A DNA stretch of 6,369 bases from CAZNRY01 sp964575675 (GCA_964575675.1 CAZNRY010000200.1:1-6369), one strand, 5' to 3'; shown: positions 1-5,865, numbered from the stretch's first letter. Notes: generated by a model not told the origin, from the sequence alone. Numbers and translations are program-made.

Positions 1-2
1 GC

Positions 3-1724
3 CTCAATCCCCTTCGCCGCGCTTTTATGGCGGCGCTCCTGGCCGTCTCTCTCCCGGGCGCGAGAGTCGCCATAGCCCAAGCGGCCGACCCCGTCTTCAT
101 CGGGATCGATGGGACAGAGTTCACGCTCGAGGATCTGAGAGCCGACTACGAGCTGCGAAACGGGGGATCGAAGTTCGATGCCGCGGACCGCGAAACGAAG
201 TTGCAGTTCCTCGAGACGATGGGCGCAAACGATCTCTTCGTGCAGATCTCGCGGGAGTATCTCGGTGGTCTTGGCCCGGGCGGAGCGGAGAGGCTCGCCC
301 AATCAAAAGGGGGCCGATTGCTGGCGGCCCTCGATGATCGCATCACCGCTCCGGTCGATTCCGATTCGCTCGAGTCGCGCCGGATCGTGCGTGGCCGTCT
401 GAATCGAGAGGTCCTGCTGCTGCAGTTCGTTAGCCCCAGCGATTCCATCGCGACCATCGCCCGCGACGAGGTTGTCCGTGGGCGGGCCTTCGAGGAGGTT
501 GACCGCGCTTACGTGAACGACCCGCTCCGGCGTCAAAAGGGACCGGAGTTGGACTGGATGTCGGCCGCGCAACTTGGCGATGACCTCGCCGAGGAGCTCC
601 TTCTGCAGGACCGACAGCGTGGGTATGTCACCGCCGTGCGCGCATCTCGCCGCGGCTACGAGTTCCTGCGAATCAAAGAGTTCCGTCCGTTCGACCTGGG
701 AAATCATGCCCAGTCCGAATCGCAGTTCATGGGAATCGTGCGGCGGATCCGGCGGCGGGAAGTGCTCGCCGCCTATCGGGATTCGCTCAAGAAGGAGCAT
801 CGTCTCGATGTCGACTCTGCGGCCGCGTCGATGGTCCAGAAGGCGATGATTGCGTTCCGGGATTCCATTGCCGCGAGCGCACGGCAAGCGGGGCCCCGGC
901 CCGGCCCAAGCCGTCCTCCCCTTTGGCGGTTGGACGCCGAATCGAGGGACCGGCGTCTGCTTCGAGTGGACGGCCGCGAGCTGACGGCCGGCGCCTTCAT
1001 GGAGGGATTGGCGGATGTCCCATCGGGGATCTGGCCGAACGCCGCCAAGCTCGATGCGTTCCAGCGGCAGATCGAGTTTCGGGCGTTGATCGACCTACGG
1101 ATCGCCGAAGCCCACCGGCTGGGACTCGATCGCAAGCCCGCCTACGCAGCCGGCTTGCGGTACGACGAGGAGCAAGTCCTGCGCGAGAATCTCCAGAAGA
1201 AGCTGAGCAGCAAGGTCCTCGTTACCGCGCAGGAAATCCGGGATTACTACGAGCTGAACAAAGAGGTCAGGTACCGCCAGTACGAACGGATCCGCCTGAG
1301 TTATCTCGTCTTCCCGCAGGAATCGGAGGCGCGGGCCTGGCTTTCCGACGCCCGCGCGCATGACTACATCTGGTGGCAGGCCGAGATCAAGCGGCTCGAG
1401 ACGGCGAGGCCCGAGGTTCGGAGCGTCGCGACGTCCCCGGAGATCGGTCTGTCCCAGCCCCTTCCTGCCGAGGAGCGTCCGATGATCGAGGTGGCGGTCG
1501 GCCTGAATGCCGGCGACGTCCTGGAATCGCCCGTCAAGGTTGCCGGGGGCTGGGCCGCCGTGCGCGTGATCGATCGCGAGCGGGCAGGCTACGTCCCGTT
1601 CGAGAAGGTGGAAGGCCCGGTGCGAACCGCCGTCTTGAACCGCAAGGTCGATGAGAGGATTCAGGGTCTCGTGGGAGAGGGGAAGTCCCGCCACCAACTC
1701 GCGACCCATCCGGAGCGGCTGTAA
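3..1724 (+). CDS. Periplasmic SurA/PpiC-like peptidyl-prolyl isomerase or chaperone, 5' end outside window
   Basis: Likely a secreted folding factor for envelope proteins. The frame is open to the window edge. The first ATG, at 27, has no Shine-Dalgarno sequence, and the codons before it (LNPLRRAF) add the Arg-Arg expected before a signal peptide, so the true start is probably upstream. Counting from the ATG at 27, residues 1-20 form a hydrophobic stretch ending in AIAQA, a plausible signal-peptidase I site. Residues 24-125 look like a SurA-type helical region. Residues 128-220 resemble a degenerate parvulin domain (KGPELDW in place of GGDLGW, then GYVTAVRASRRGYEFLRI). Residues 300-400 repeat the helical part (VDGRELT), and residues 400-520 resemble a second parvulin fold (EIRDYYELN, SPVKVAGGWAAVRVID). 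The canonical parvulin active-site residues are not obvious, so a chaperone without isomerase activity is possible. Family assignment is good; substrates are unknown. Confidence 0.8.
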   Translation, partial: LNPLRRAFMAALLAVSLPGARVAIAQAADPVFIGIDGTEFTLEDLRADYELRNGGSKFDAADRETKLQFLETMGANDLFVQISREYLGGLGPGGAERLAQSKGGRLLAALDDRITAPVDSDSLESRRIVRGRLNREVLLLQFVSPSDSIATIARDEVVRGRAFEEVDRAYVNDPLRRQKGPELDWMSAAQLGDDLAEELLLQDRQRGYVTAVRASRRGYEFLRIKEFRPFDLGNHAQSESQFMGIVRRIRRREVLAAYRDSLKKEHRLDVDSAAASMVQKAMIAFRDSIAASARQAGPRPGPSRPPLWRLDAESRDRRLLRVDGRELTAGAFMEGLADVPSGIWPNAAKLDAFQRQIEFRALIDLRIAEAHRLGLDRKPAYAAGLRYDEEQVLRENLQKKLSSKVLVTAQEIRDYYELNKEVRYRQYERIRLSYLVFPQESEARAWLSDARAHDYIWWQAEIKRLETARPEVRSVATSPEIGLSQPLPAEERPMIEVAVGLNAGDVLESPVKVAGGWAAVRVIDRERAGYVPFEKVEGPVRTAVLNRKVDERIQGLVGEGKSRHQLATHPERL

Positions 1725-1814
1725 ATGGTCCGTGTTTCCTGCCACATGAAAGTACGGCCAAAATCTCCTGCTGAGCCGCGCCGGCGGAGCAGGTATTGTT
1801 CCGATCCGGAGTAG
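1725..1814 (+). CDS. Possible 29-codon micro-ORF between the two genes
   Basis: An ATG follows the upstream stop codon directly, and the frame stays open for 29 codons to a TAG that abuts the next gene's ATG. A GGAG lies 9 nt before this ATG, inside the end of the upstream gene. The predicted peptide starts MVRVSCHMKVRPK, is strongly basic and has no membrane segment. A 29-codon open frame is not statistically surprising in GC-rich DNA. It may be chance, or a translational-coupling leader for the next gene. I recognise no family. Confidence 0.2.
   Translation: MVRVSCHMKVRPKSPAEPRRRSRYCSDPE
1767..1793 (+). repeat. Stem-loop in the intergenic gap
   Basis: CCTGCT (1767-1772) pairs with AGCAGG (1788-1793), and CCGC (1776-1779) pairs with GCGG (1784-1787) around a GCCG loop, leaving a 3-nt bulge. 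No T-run follows, so it is not a convincing intrinsic terminator. It could be an mRNA processing or attenuation structure between the two cotranscribed genes. Confidence 0.35.
1808..1811 (+). promoter_or_regulatory. Ribosome binding site of the AI-2E family gene
   Basis: GGAG lies 3 nt before the ATG at 1815 and 6 nt before the GTG at 1818. The spacing favours the GTG, which would shorten the protein by one residue. Either start gives essentially the same product. Confidence 0.5.
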
Positions 1815-2978
1815 ATGGTGAGCGAACCCGAAACCCCAGGGATGGGAAAGAGAGACGGGACGGCGGCGGGGAGTTCCCCGCACGACGCCCCGCCGCCTTC
1901 GCCAGGCGTGCTCGAGCTGCGCAGGCGCGCGCTCGCGTTCGGCTTCGGCTTCGTCACCCTTGGGATCTTGGCCCTTCTGGTCGCGATCTACATGCAGATC
2001 ATCCGCGAGATCCTCTGGGCGAGCACGCTGGCGATTCTTTTCTATCCGCTCCACAGGAAAATTCTACAAGTGGTTCGGGGACGATCGACCGCAGCCGCGG
2101 TGATCAGCACCGTCCTCTCAATCGCGATCCTCTTCATCCCCGCCGTGCTCATCACCTTCAATCTGATCGGCGAGGTGCAGAACCTCTGGCCGAGCGTCCA
2201 GGAGAGCCTGGGGCCGGATGCCTATCAATCGATTTCCCGATGGCTCGAGGAGTCGCGCCTTAGGGGGATCACACACTTCTTGGTCGGTGGGCAACCCGAT
2301 ACCGGCCCTTCGGTCGTCGAGGCAGAGCTCCACAAGGGTGCGATCTGGGTGCAGGAGTTCCTGCTGGAACGGCTCCGGAGCGTGACGAAGAGCGTCCCCG
2401 CGGCCGTCGTCCGGATGGGAATCACACTGCTGGCGTTCTTCTTCTTCTTGCGGCGGGGACCGGGATGGATCGACGCAATCCAGGGCGCCTTGCCGTTGGA
2501 GAAGGAGCACTCGCGACGCCTCTTCGGCATCGCGGGACAGACCGTGAATGCCGTCTTCCGCGGTGTTCTTCTCACGGCCGCGACCCAGGCGGTCCTCGCC
2601 GGGATGGGGTTCTGGATCGCGGGCGCGAAGGTGCCGATCCTGCTCGCCTTCGTGACCTTCATCGCGGCGTTGGTGCCCTTCGTGGGGCCGTTCGTCGTGT
2701 GGCTGCCGACGGCAATCGTGCTGTTCGCTTCGGGACATCGCGGCGCAGGAATCGGCCTGGCGATCTATGGAACGCTCGTCGTGAGCCTCGTCGACAACTT
2801 TCTGCGGCCCTATCTCATCGGGCGCGAGATGAAGCTTCCGATCCTCTGGCTATTCCTGTCGATCCTAGGGGCGCTGAAGCTCTTCGGCTTCTTGGGCGTC
2901 GTCGTCGGGCCGGCGGTTCTTTCCCTCGCCTTCGCCTGCTACCGCATCTACACCGAGGGGCGAAAGGCGGCGGCGTAG
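1815..2978 (+). CDS. AI-2E family transporter (PerM/TqsA-like membrane protein)
   Basis: An inner-membrane protein of the AI-2E transporter family (Pfam PF01594). Characterised members export autoinducer-2 (TqsA) or act as ion antiporters, so the substrate cannot be inferred here. At 387 aa the length is typical. After a polar N-terminus (1-38), hydrophobic segments lie at about 40-63, 67-80, 93-118, 195-212, 246-270, 273-306, 311-328 and 341-375. The long soluble insert at 120-190 and the terminal signature DNFLRPYLIG (327-336) followed by the Leu/Gly-rich GALKLFGFLGVVVGP (352-366) are family hallmarks. The gene is 90 bp downstream of the chaperone gene on the same strand, with only a stem-loop between, so cotranscription is likely. 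A strong hairpin begins 17 nt after the stop codon. Confidence 0.92.
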   Translation: MVSEPETPGMGKRDGTAAGSSPHDAPPPSPGVLELRRRALAFGFGFVTLGILALLVAIYMQIIREILWASTLAILFYPLHRKILQVVRGRSTAAAVISTVLSIAILFIPAVLITFNLIGEVQNLWPSVQESLGPDAYQSISRWLEESRLRGITHFLVGGQPDTGPSVVEAELHKGAIWVQEFLLERLRSVTKSVPAAVVRMGITLLAFFFFLRRGPGWIDAIQGALPLEKEHSRRLFGIAGQTVNAVFRGVLLTAATQAVLAGMGFWIAGAKVPILLAFVTFIAALVPFVGPFVVWLPTAIVLFASGHRGAGIGLAIYGTLVVSLVDNFLRPYLIGREMKLPILWLFLSILGALKLFGFLGVVVGPAVLSLAFACYRIYTEGRKAAA

Positions 2979-2995
2979 TCCGCGAAAACTACGCG

Positions 2996-3051
2996 ACGAG
3001 GGCGGCGGACCTAGCTTGGGGCTGTGGGGGAGAGCTTGGTGTCGCCCTCGT
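2996..3051 (+). repeat. Long stem-loop just after the AI-2E gene
   Basis: ACGAGGGCG (2996-3004) and CGCCCTCGT (3043-3051) are perfect 9-bp complements. Inside, ACC-t-AGCT (3009-3016) pairs with AGCT-t-GGT (3033-3040) around a 16-nt loop. There is no T-run after it. Its position 17 nt past the stop codon suits an RNA 3'-end or stability element. Its right arm overlaps the first positions of the tRNA-like sequence that follows. Confidence 0.55.
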
Positions 3052-3123
3052 GTCGGTCGACGAAGGCAGAGTGGTCGGCTGTTAACCGGAAGGGTGTAGG
3101 TTCGTATTCGGAGCGGGGAGCCA
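3048..3123 (+). pseudogene. Decayed tRNA-Asn(GUU)-like sequence
   Basis: From 3065 to 3123 the sequence reads like the 3' three-quarters of a bacterial tRNA-Asn: D-loop GGCAGAG, anticodon loop CTGTTAA (anticodon GTT), a 5-nt variable loop, a GTAGGTTCG T-arm start, and an acceptor strand GCGGGGA followed by discriminator G and an encoded CCA. All region lengths match a standard 76-nt tRNA, which would place base 1 at 3048. The pairing has decayed, however. The anticodon stem has three good pairs, the T-arm reads TTCGTAT then TCGGA instead of closing, and the 5' acceptor and D-stem do not pair. It is therefore a relic, or the 3' part of a tRNA left at a recombination junction, and unlikely to work as a tRNA. 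Confidence 0.6.
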
Positions 3124-3214
3124 GAAATCCAAGCCACCAACTTAGAATGGCCTGAGTGGTGAACGGAGCCCTGGTGGTGGAAGCCATCGGGGCCCCGCAT
3201 ATCGCGCAGAATCG

Positions 3215-3254
3215 CAGAGAGTTGCGAGGGTGAATTACCCACGCGGACTCTCTG
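3215..3254. repeat. Strong 40-nt hairpin
   Basis: CAGAGAGT (3215-3222) is perfectly complementary to ACTCTCTG (3247-3254). Inside, TGCG pairs with CGCG (one wobble), an A·A mismatch follows, and GGGT (3228-3231) pairs with ACCC (3237-3240) around a GAATT loop. This gives about 16 pairs in 40 nt. No T-run follows on either strand, so it is not an ordinary intrinsic terminator. Confidence 0.6.
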
Positions 3255-3270
3255 TTCGTAGACCGTCCCG

Positions 3271-3307
3271 CCTGGGCCCCCAGAGAAACCGTCACGAACT
3301 GCCCAGG
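3271..3307. repeat. 7-bp inverted repeat with 23-nt spacer
   Basis: CCTGGGC (3271-3277) and GCCCAGG (3301-3307) are perfect complements. It lies 16 nt after the preceding hairpin and may belong to the same folded region. No function can be assigned. Confidence 0.4.
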
Positions 3308-3405
3308 TGGACCCAAAACTCTCCCCTCTCCATTCTCTACGCCCGAAGTGGTGAACGCACATGGGAAGAGCGGACCCCAGGTGAGACGGTTTACGAACTC
3401 CCAGA

Positions 3406-3423
3406 CTAGACCGAAGTTCTTCC
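3406..3423 (+). repeat. Left terminal inverted repeat of the IS
   Basis: CTAGACCGAAGTTCTTCC matches the reverse complement of 5331-5348 at 17 of 18 positions; the only mismatch is A versus G at the fifth base. Similarity stops beyond this block on both sides. Confidence 0.8.
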
Positions 3424-3448
3424 TGCCTATCCCTTGAATCGAGTCGCT

Positions 3449-3479
3449 AACTCCGCTCATGTTTGGCGGTTACGGAGTT
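3449..3479 (+). repeat. Inverted repeat inside the IS left end
   Basis: AACTCCG (3449-3455) is complementary to CGGAGTT (3473-3479) across 17 nt. It lies between the left terminal repeat and the transposase promoter. Structures in this position in other insertion sequences block expression from outside transcription; here that role is an inference. Confidence 0.4.
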
Positions 3480-3523
3480 GATTTCTTTGCGTATGTGTAG
3501 GCATGTAATGATTAAGATTGTTG

Positions 3524-3551
3524 TTGACATGATTGGATGACATTGCATAAT
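3524..3551 (+). promoter_or_regulatory. Sigma-70 type promoter of the transposase
   Basis: A consensus -35 box TTGACA (3524-3529) is separated by 16 nt from CATAAT (3546-3551), one base off the -10 consensus. The surrounding DNA is much more AT-rich than the rest of the window. Transcription would start at about 3558-3559, on or next to the ATG at 3559, so the mRNA should have no leader or almost none. Confidence 0.75.
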
Positions 3552-3558
3552 CGTGGGC

Positions 3559-5265
3559 ATGCATATTCATCTCGTGCCCAACCGAGGTTCCCCGCCAGCA
3601 GCTCTGCTCCGGGAGTCCTATCGCGAGGGAAAACGGGTGAGGAAACGGACCCTCGCGAATCTCTCTTCCCTCCCCATGGATCAAATCGAGTCCATCCGAC
3701 GGATCCTCAAAGGAGACCGGCTGGTGGCCGTCGAGACCCTCTTCGAGGTCGTAGCTTCATCGCACCACGGCCACGTGCAAGCCGTGCGCTCCGCCATGAA
3801 GCAGTTGTCCTTCGAGAACCTGATTGCTTCGCGGCCGTCCCGCGAACGGGATTTGGTGGTAGCAATGGTGGTCGCGCGGGTTCTGGAGCCTCACAGCAAA
3901 CTGGCCACCACGCGGTGGTGGCAGACCACGACCCTGGCAGAGGATCTTGGGGTCTCTGATGCCACCGAGGATGAGTTGTACACGGCGATGGATTGGTTGT
4001 TCAAACACCAGAGTAGGGTTGAGAAGAAATTGGCGGTGCGTCATCTGGATCCGGGGAGCTTGGCGCTCTTCGATCTGACTTCGAGCTACTTCGAGGGAGT
4101 GCGGTGTCCTCTGGCGGCCTTGGGCCATAATCGGGACGGGAAGAAGGGGTTGCTTCAGGTCAACTATGGACTGCTGACCAATGCGGGTGGTTGTCCGGTG
4201 TCGGTGTCGGTTTACCCGGGGAACACGGGAGATGCGAAGACCCTGTTGCCTGCGGTCAGAAAGATCCGGGAGGAGTTTGGTCTGACGAGTCTGGTCCTCG
4301 TGGGGGACCGGGGAATGATCAGCCAGAAACAGATTCGGCAGATGAAAGATCTGGAGGATCTGGAATGGATCACGGCCTTGAAGACGGGTCAGATCCGCAA
4401 GCTGATGGAGGGAGGCGCGATCCAGTTAGGGCTTTTTGATGAGCGTAACCTCTTTGAGTTGAGCCATCCGGATTACCATGGGGAGCGATTGGTGGTTTGT
4501 CGCAATCCGTTGATGACAGAGCGGCGGGCGCGCAAACGGCAATCTTTGATCGAGGCGACACAGCGAGAGCTGCTCAAGGTGCAGGGCATGGCCGGACGAG
4601 GCCGACTGAAGGGCAAGGCGAAGATCGGAGTGCGGGTAGGTCGGGTGGTGAACAAGTACAAGGTGGTGAAGCATTTTGATCTGGACATTCGCGACGATGG
4701 TTTCGACTTCCGTCTCCTGGAAGAGAAGGTGGCGACGGAGGCGGCCTTGGATGGGCTCTATGTCATTCGCACGAGTCTACCGCAGGAGCGCCTGGACGCG
4801 GCAGACACGGTGCGAAGCTACAAGCTTCTGAGTAACGTGGAGCGAGCCTTTCGGTGCATGAAGACGGTGGATCTGAAGGTACGACCGATCCATCACCATT
4901 TGGAAGGGCGGGTGCGAGCCCACATCTTCCTGTGCATGTTGGCCTACTATGTGGAGTGGCACATGCTGGAGGCTTGGCGAGAACTACTCTTTGCCGACGA
5001 GGACCAGCAGGCCAAGCGAACCCGCGATCCCGTGGCCCCGGCCGAAAGATCAATCAAAGCCCTGCAGAAGGTTTCCAGCCACGAGCTCGAGGATGGAACC
5101 GAGGTTCACAGTTTTCGGACCTTATTGAAGGATCTCGGGACCATCGTCCGGAACACCTGCCGCCGCAAGCATGCATCAGCGAGCGAGGGCACGTTTCGGA
5201 TCACGACGACACCGAATGTCCGCCAGCAGCGGGCGCTCGATTTGCTGGAGAAGATCCGGGTGTAG
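3559..5265 (+). CDS. IS1634-family DDE transposase
   Basis: Catalyses cut-and-paste movement of the surrounding element through an RNase H-like DDE core (DDE_Tnp_1 fold). Numbering from the ATG at 3559 (568 aa), the N-terminus MHIHLVPNRGSPP plus LRESYREGKRVRKRTLANLS is typical of the family. The catalytic Asp candidates are D172 in LFDLTSSYFEG and D250 in LVGDRGMIS. The Glu is E428 in SNVERAFRCMK, inside DGLYVIRTS...VRSYKLLSNVE; the family Y-x6-E-x6-K spacing is kept, with Leu at the usual Arg position. The C-terminal VRAHIFLCMLAYYVEWHM is also well conserved. A GTG at 3553 is in frame, but it lies upstream of the predicted transcription start and has no Shine-Dalgarno sequence, so I prefer the ATG. 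Full length, with no frameshift, so probably active. Confidence 0.93.
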   Translation: MHIHLVPNRGSPPAALLRESYREGKRVRKRTLANLSSLPMDQIESIRRILKGDRLVAVETLFEVVASSHHGHVQAVRSAMKQLSFENLIASRPSRERDLVVAMVVARVLEPHSKLATTRWWQTTTLAEDLGVSDATEDELYTAMDWLFKHQSRVEKKLAVRHLDPGSLALFDLTSSYFEGVRCPLAALGHNRDGKKGLLQVNYGLLTNAGGCPVSVSVYPGNTGDAKTLLPAVRKIREEFGLTSLVLVGDRGMISQKQIRQMKDLEDLEWITALKTGQIRKLMEGGAIQLGLFDERNLFELSHPDYHGERLVVCRNPLMTERRARKRQSLIEATQRELLKVQGMAGRGRLKGKAKIGVRVGRVVNKYKVVKHFDLDIRDDGFDFRLLEEKVATEAALDGLYVIRTSLPQERLDAADTVRSYKLLSNVERAFRCMKTVDLKVRPIHHHLEGRVRAHIFLCMLAYYVEWHMLEAWRELLFADEDQQAKRTRDPVAPAERSIKALQKVSSHELEDGTEVHSFRTLLKDLGTIVRNTCRRKHASASEGTFRITTTPNVRQQRALDLLEKIRV

Positions 5266-5310
5266 ACAGAACGCTGCACCCTGATTCCGTCCTAATTTCT
5301 TGATCCATAA

Positions 5311-5341
5311 GAAGTTCTCCCGGCGCAGCCGGAAGAACTTC
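5311..5341 (+). terminator. Strong hairpin at the IS right end
   Basis: GAAGTTCT (5311-5318) pairs with AGAACTTC (5334-5341), and CCGGC (5320-5324) pairs with GCCGG (5328-5332), around a GCA loop with one C·A mismatch: 13 pairs in 31 nt, starting 46 nt after the transposase stop. No T-run follows, so efficient termination is uncertain. Its right arm is the right terminal inverted repeat itself. Confidence 0.5.
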
Positions 5342-5348
5342 GGCCTAG
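5331..5348 (-). repeat. Right terminal inverted repeat of the IS
   Basis: Reverse complement of the left terminal repeat at 3406-3423 with one mismatch. It overlaps the descending arm of the hairpin at 5311-5341. Confidence 0.8.
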
Positions 5349-5378
5349 GTCATGACCATTTACACAGAGAAGCTTACA

Positions 5379-5405
5379 AGCCCCCCTGTGCCTTCGCGGG
5401 GGGCT
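5379..5405. repeat. 8-bp perfect inverted repeat
   Basis: AGCCCCCC (5379-5386) and GGGGGGCT (5398-5405) form a GC-rich stem with an 11-nt loop, between the IS right end and the enzyme remnant. It is terminator-like in shape but has no clear T-run on either strand. Confidence 0.45.
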
Positions 5406-5449
5406 GGTTCGCAGCTTCATGTGCCGGTCGCGGAATACAATCCCCTATA

Positions 5450-5860
5450 CGCATTGGCCGGAGACTCTTGGGGCTTTCCGCGAAGATCTGGGGGGTCGCG
5501 GTGTGCGACAACGAAGCCTACTTCCGCGTTCGGGTCGCCGAGATCCTTCAGGAGTTCGTGAAGGCCTCAGGGCTCAAGGTCAAGCTGCCCCTCGAAGAGG
5601 TTCAGGTGATCGAGGGATACCGCGGGCCGGGGTATGCGAAGACGTACCCGAGGCTGCTCGATCTCATCCGGCGATTGGCGGGTGAGGAGGGGTTGATCCT
5701 GGATCCGGTGTACACCGGCAAGGCCTTCCTTGCGATGGCCGACATGCTGGCGGACGGATCGATCCCGCCCGATGAGGAAGTCCTCTTCGTCCACACGGGA
5801 GGCATCTTCAGCCTCTTCGCCTACCGCGAGGAGCTGGTGCCGGAGTGGCCGGAACGGTAG
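5450..5860 (+). pseudogene. C-terminal remnant of a PLP-dependent D-cysteine desulfhydrase/ACC deaminase-like enzyme
   Basis: Recognisable homology begins around RRLLGLSAKIWGVAVCDNE and runs to the stop. It includes VIEGYRGPGYA, LDPVYTGKAFLAMADM and VLFVHTGGIFSLFAY, which are characteristic of the C-terminal part of this fold-type II PLP family. Intact members have about 330-400 residues; only about 136 remain. The N-terminal domain with the PLP-binding lysine and most of the phosphate-binding site is absent, so the product cannot be active. The open frame continues upstream to a TTG at 5300 inside the IS right end, but there is no Shine-Dalgarno sequence and residues encoded by 5300-5449 resemble nothing in the family. 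No N-terminal half is visible on the other side of the IS. D-cysteine desulfhydrase and ACC deaminase cannot be told apart from this piece. Confidence 0.75.
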
Positions 5861-5865
5861 GTTCC

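Larger units (their letters stand above)
2979..3405. other. Non-coding interval rich in inverted repeats
   Basis: No credible protein gene lies here; the open frames on the minus strand have no recognisable domains and partly mirror the tRNA-like sequence. The interval holds the long stem-loop, the tRNA-Asn relic, two more strong hairpins, a 10-bp palindrome CGGGGCCCCG (3188-3197), a 6-bp inverted pair CCACCA/TGGTGG (3134-3139, 3172-3177) and an 11-bp direct repeat AGTGGTGAACG (3155-3165, 3347-3357). It ends at the left inverted repeat of the insertion sequence. Confidence 0.6.
3406..5348 (+). mobile_element. IS1634-family insertion sequence, about 1.94 kb
   Basis: A complete-looking element: 18-bp terminal inverted repeats, an AT-rich left end with a promoter, and a single full-length transposase with its catalytic residues. 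Length and gene content fit the IS1634 family of DDE elements. The outermost CTAG of each end is palindromic, so it could be part of the inverted repeat or a 4-bp target duplication; in the second case the element is 3410-5344. No longer direct repeat is visible at its flanks. The integrity of the ends and gene suggests it arrived more recently than the decayed sequences on both sides. Confidence 0.85.

Noticed and set aside
303..887. Long minus-strand frames opposite the chaperone and AI-2E genes (also 1095-2054 and 2118-2738)
   Set aside because: They are rich in Arg, His, Pro and Gly with no domain and are antisense shadows of clearly recognisable plus-strand genes.
2996..3307. CRISPR array or known structured RNA (tmRNA, RNase P, SRP RNA)
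   Set aside because: There are no regularly spaced direct repeats, and I find none of the core motifs of those RNAs; only tRNA-Asn similarity is supported.
3011..3460. 149-codon open frame on the minus strand
   Set aside because: It crosses the tRNA-like sequence, several hairpins and the IS left repeat, has no recognisable domain and no upstream ribosome site; it looks like a chance frame of the type commonly misannotated opposite tRNAs.
3553..3558. GTG at 3553 as transposase start
   Set aside because: It lies only two bases past the -10 box, before the predicted transcription start, and adds two residues not needed for family similarity.
3406..5348. Long target-site duplication as described for some IS1634-type elements
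   Set aside because: Comparing the sequences just outside 3406 and 5348 shows no shared block beyond the palindromic CTAG.
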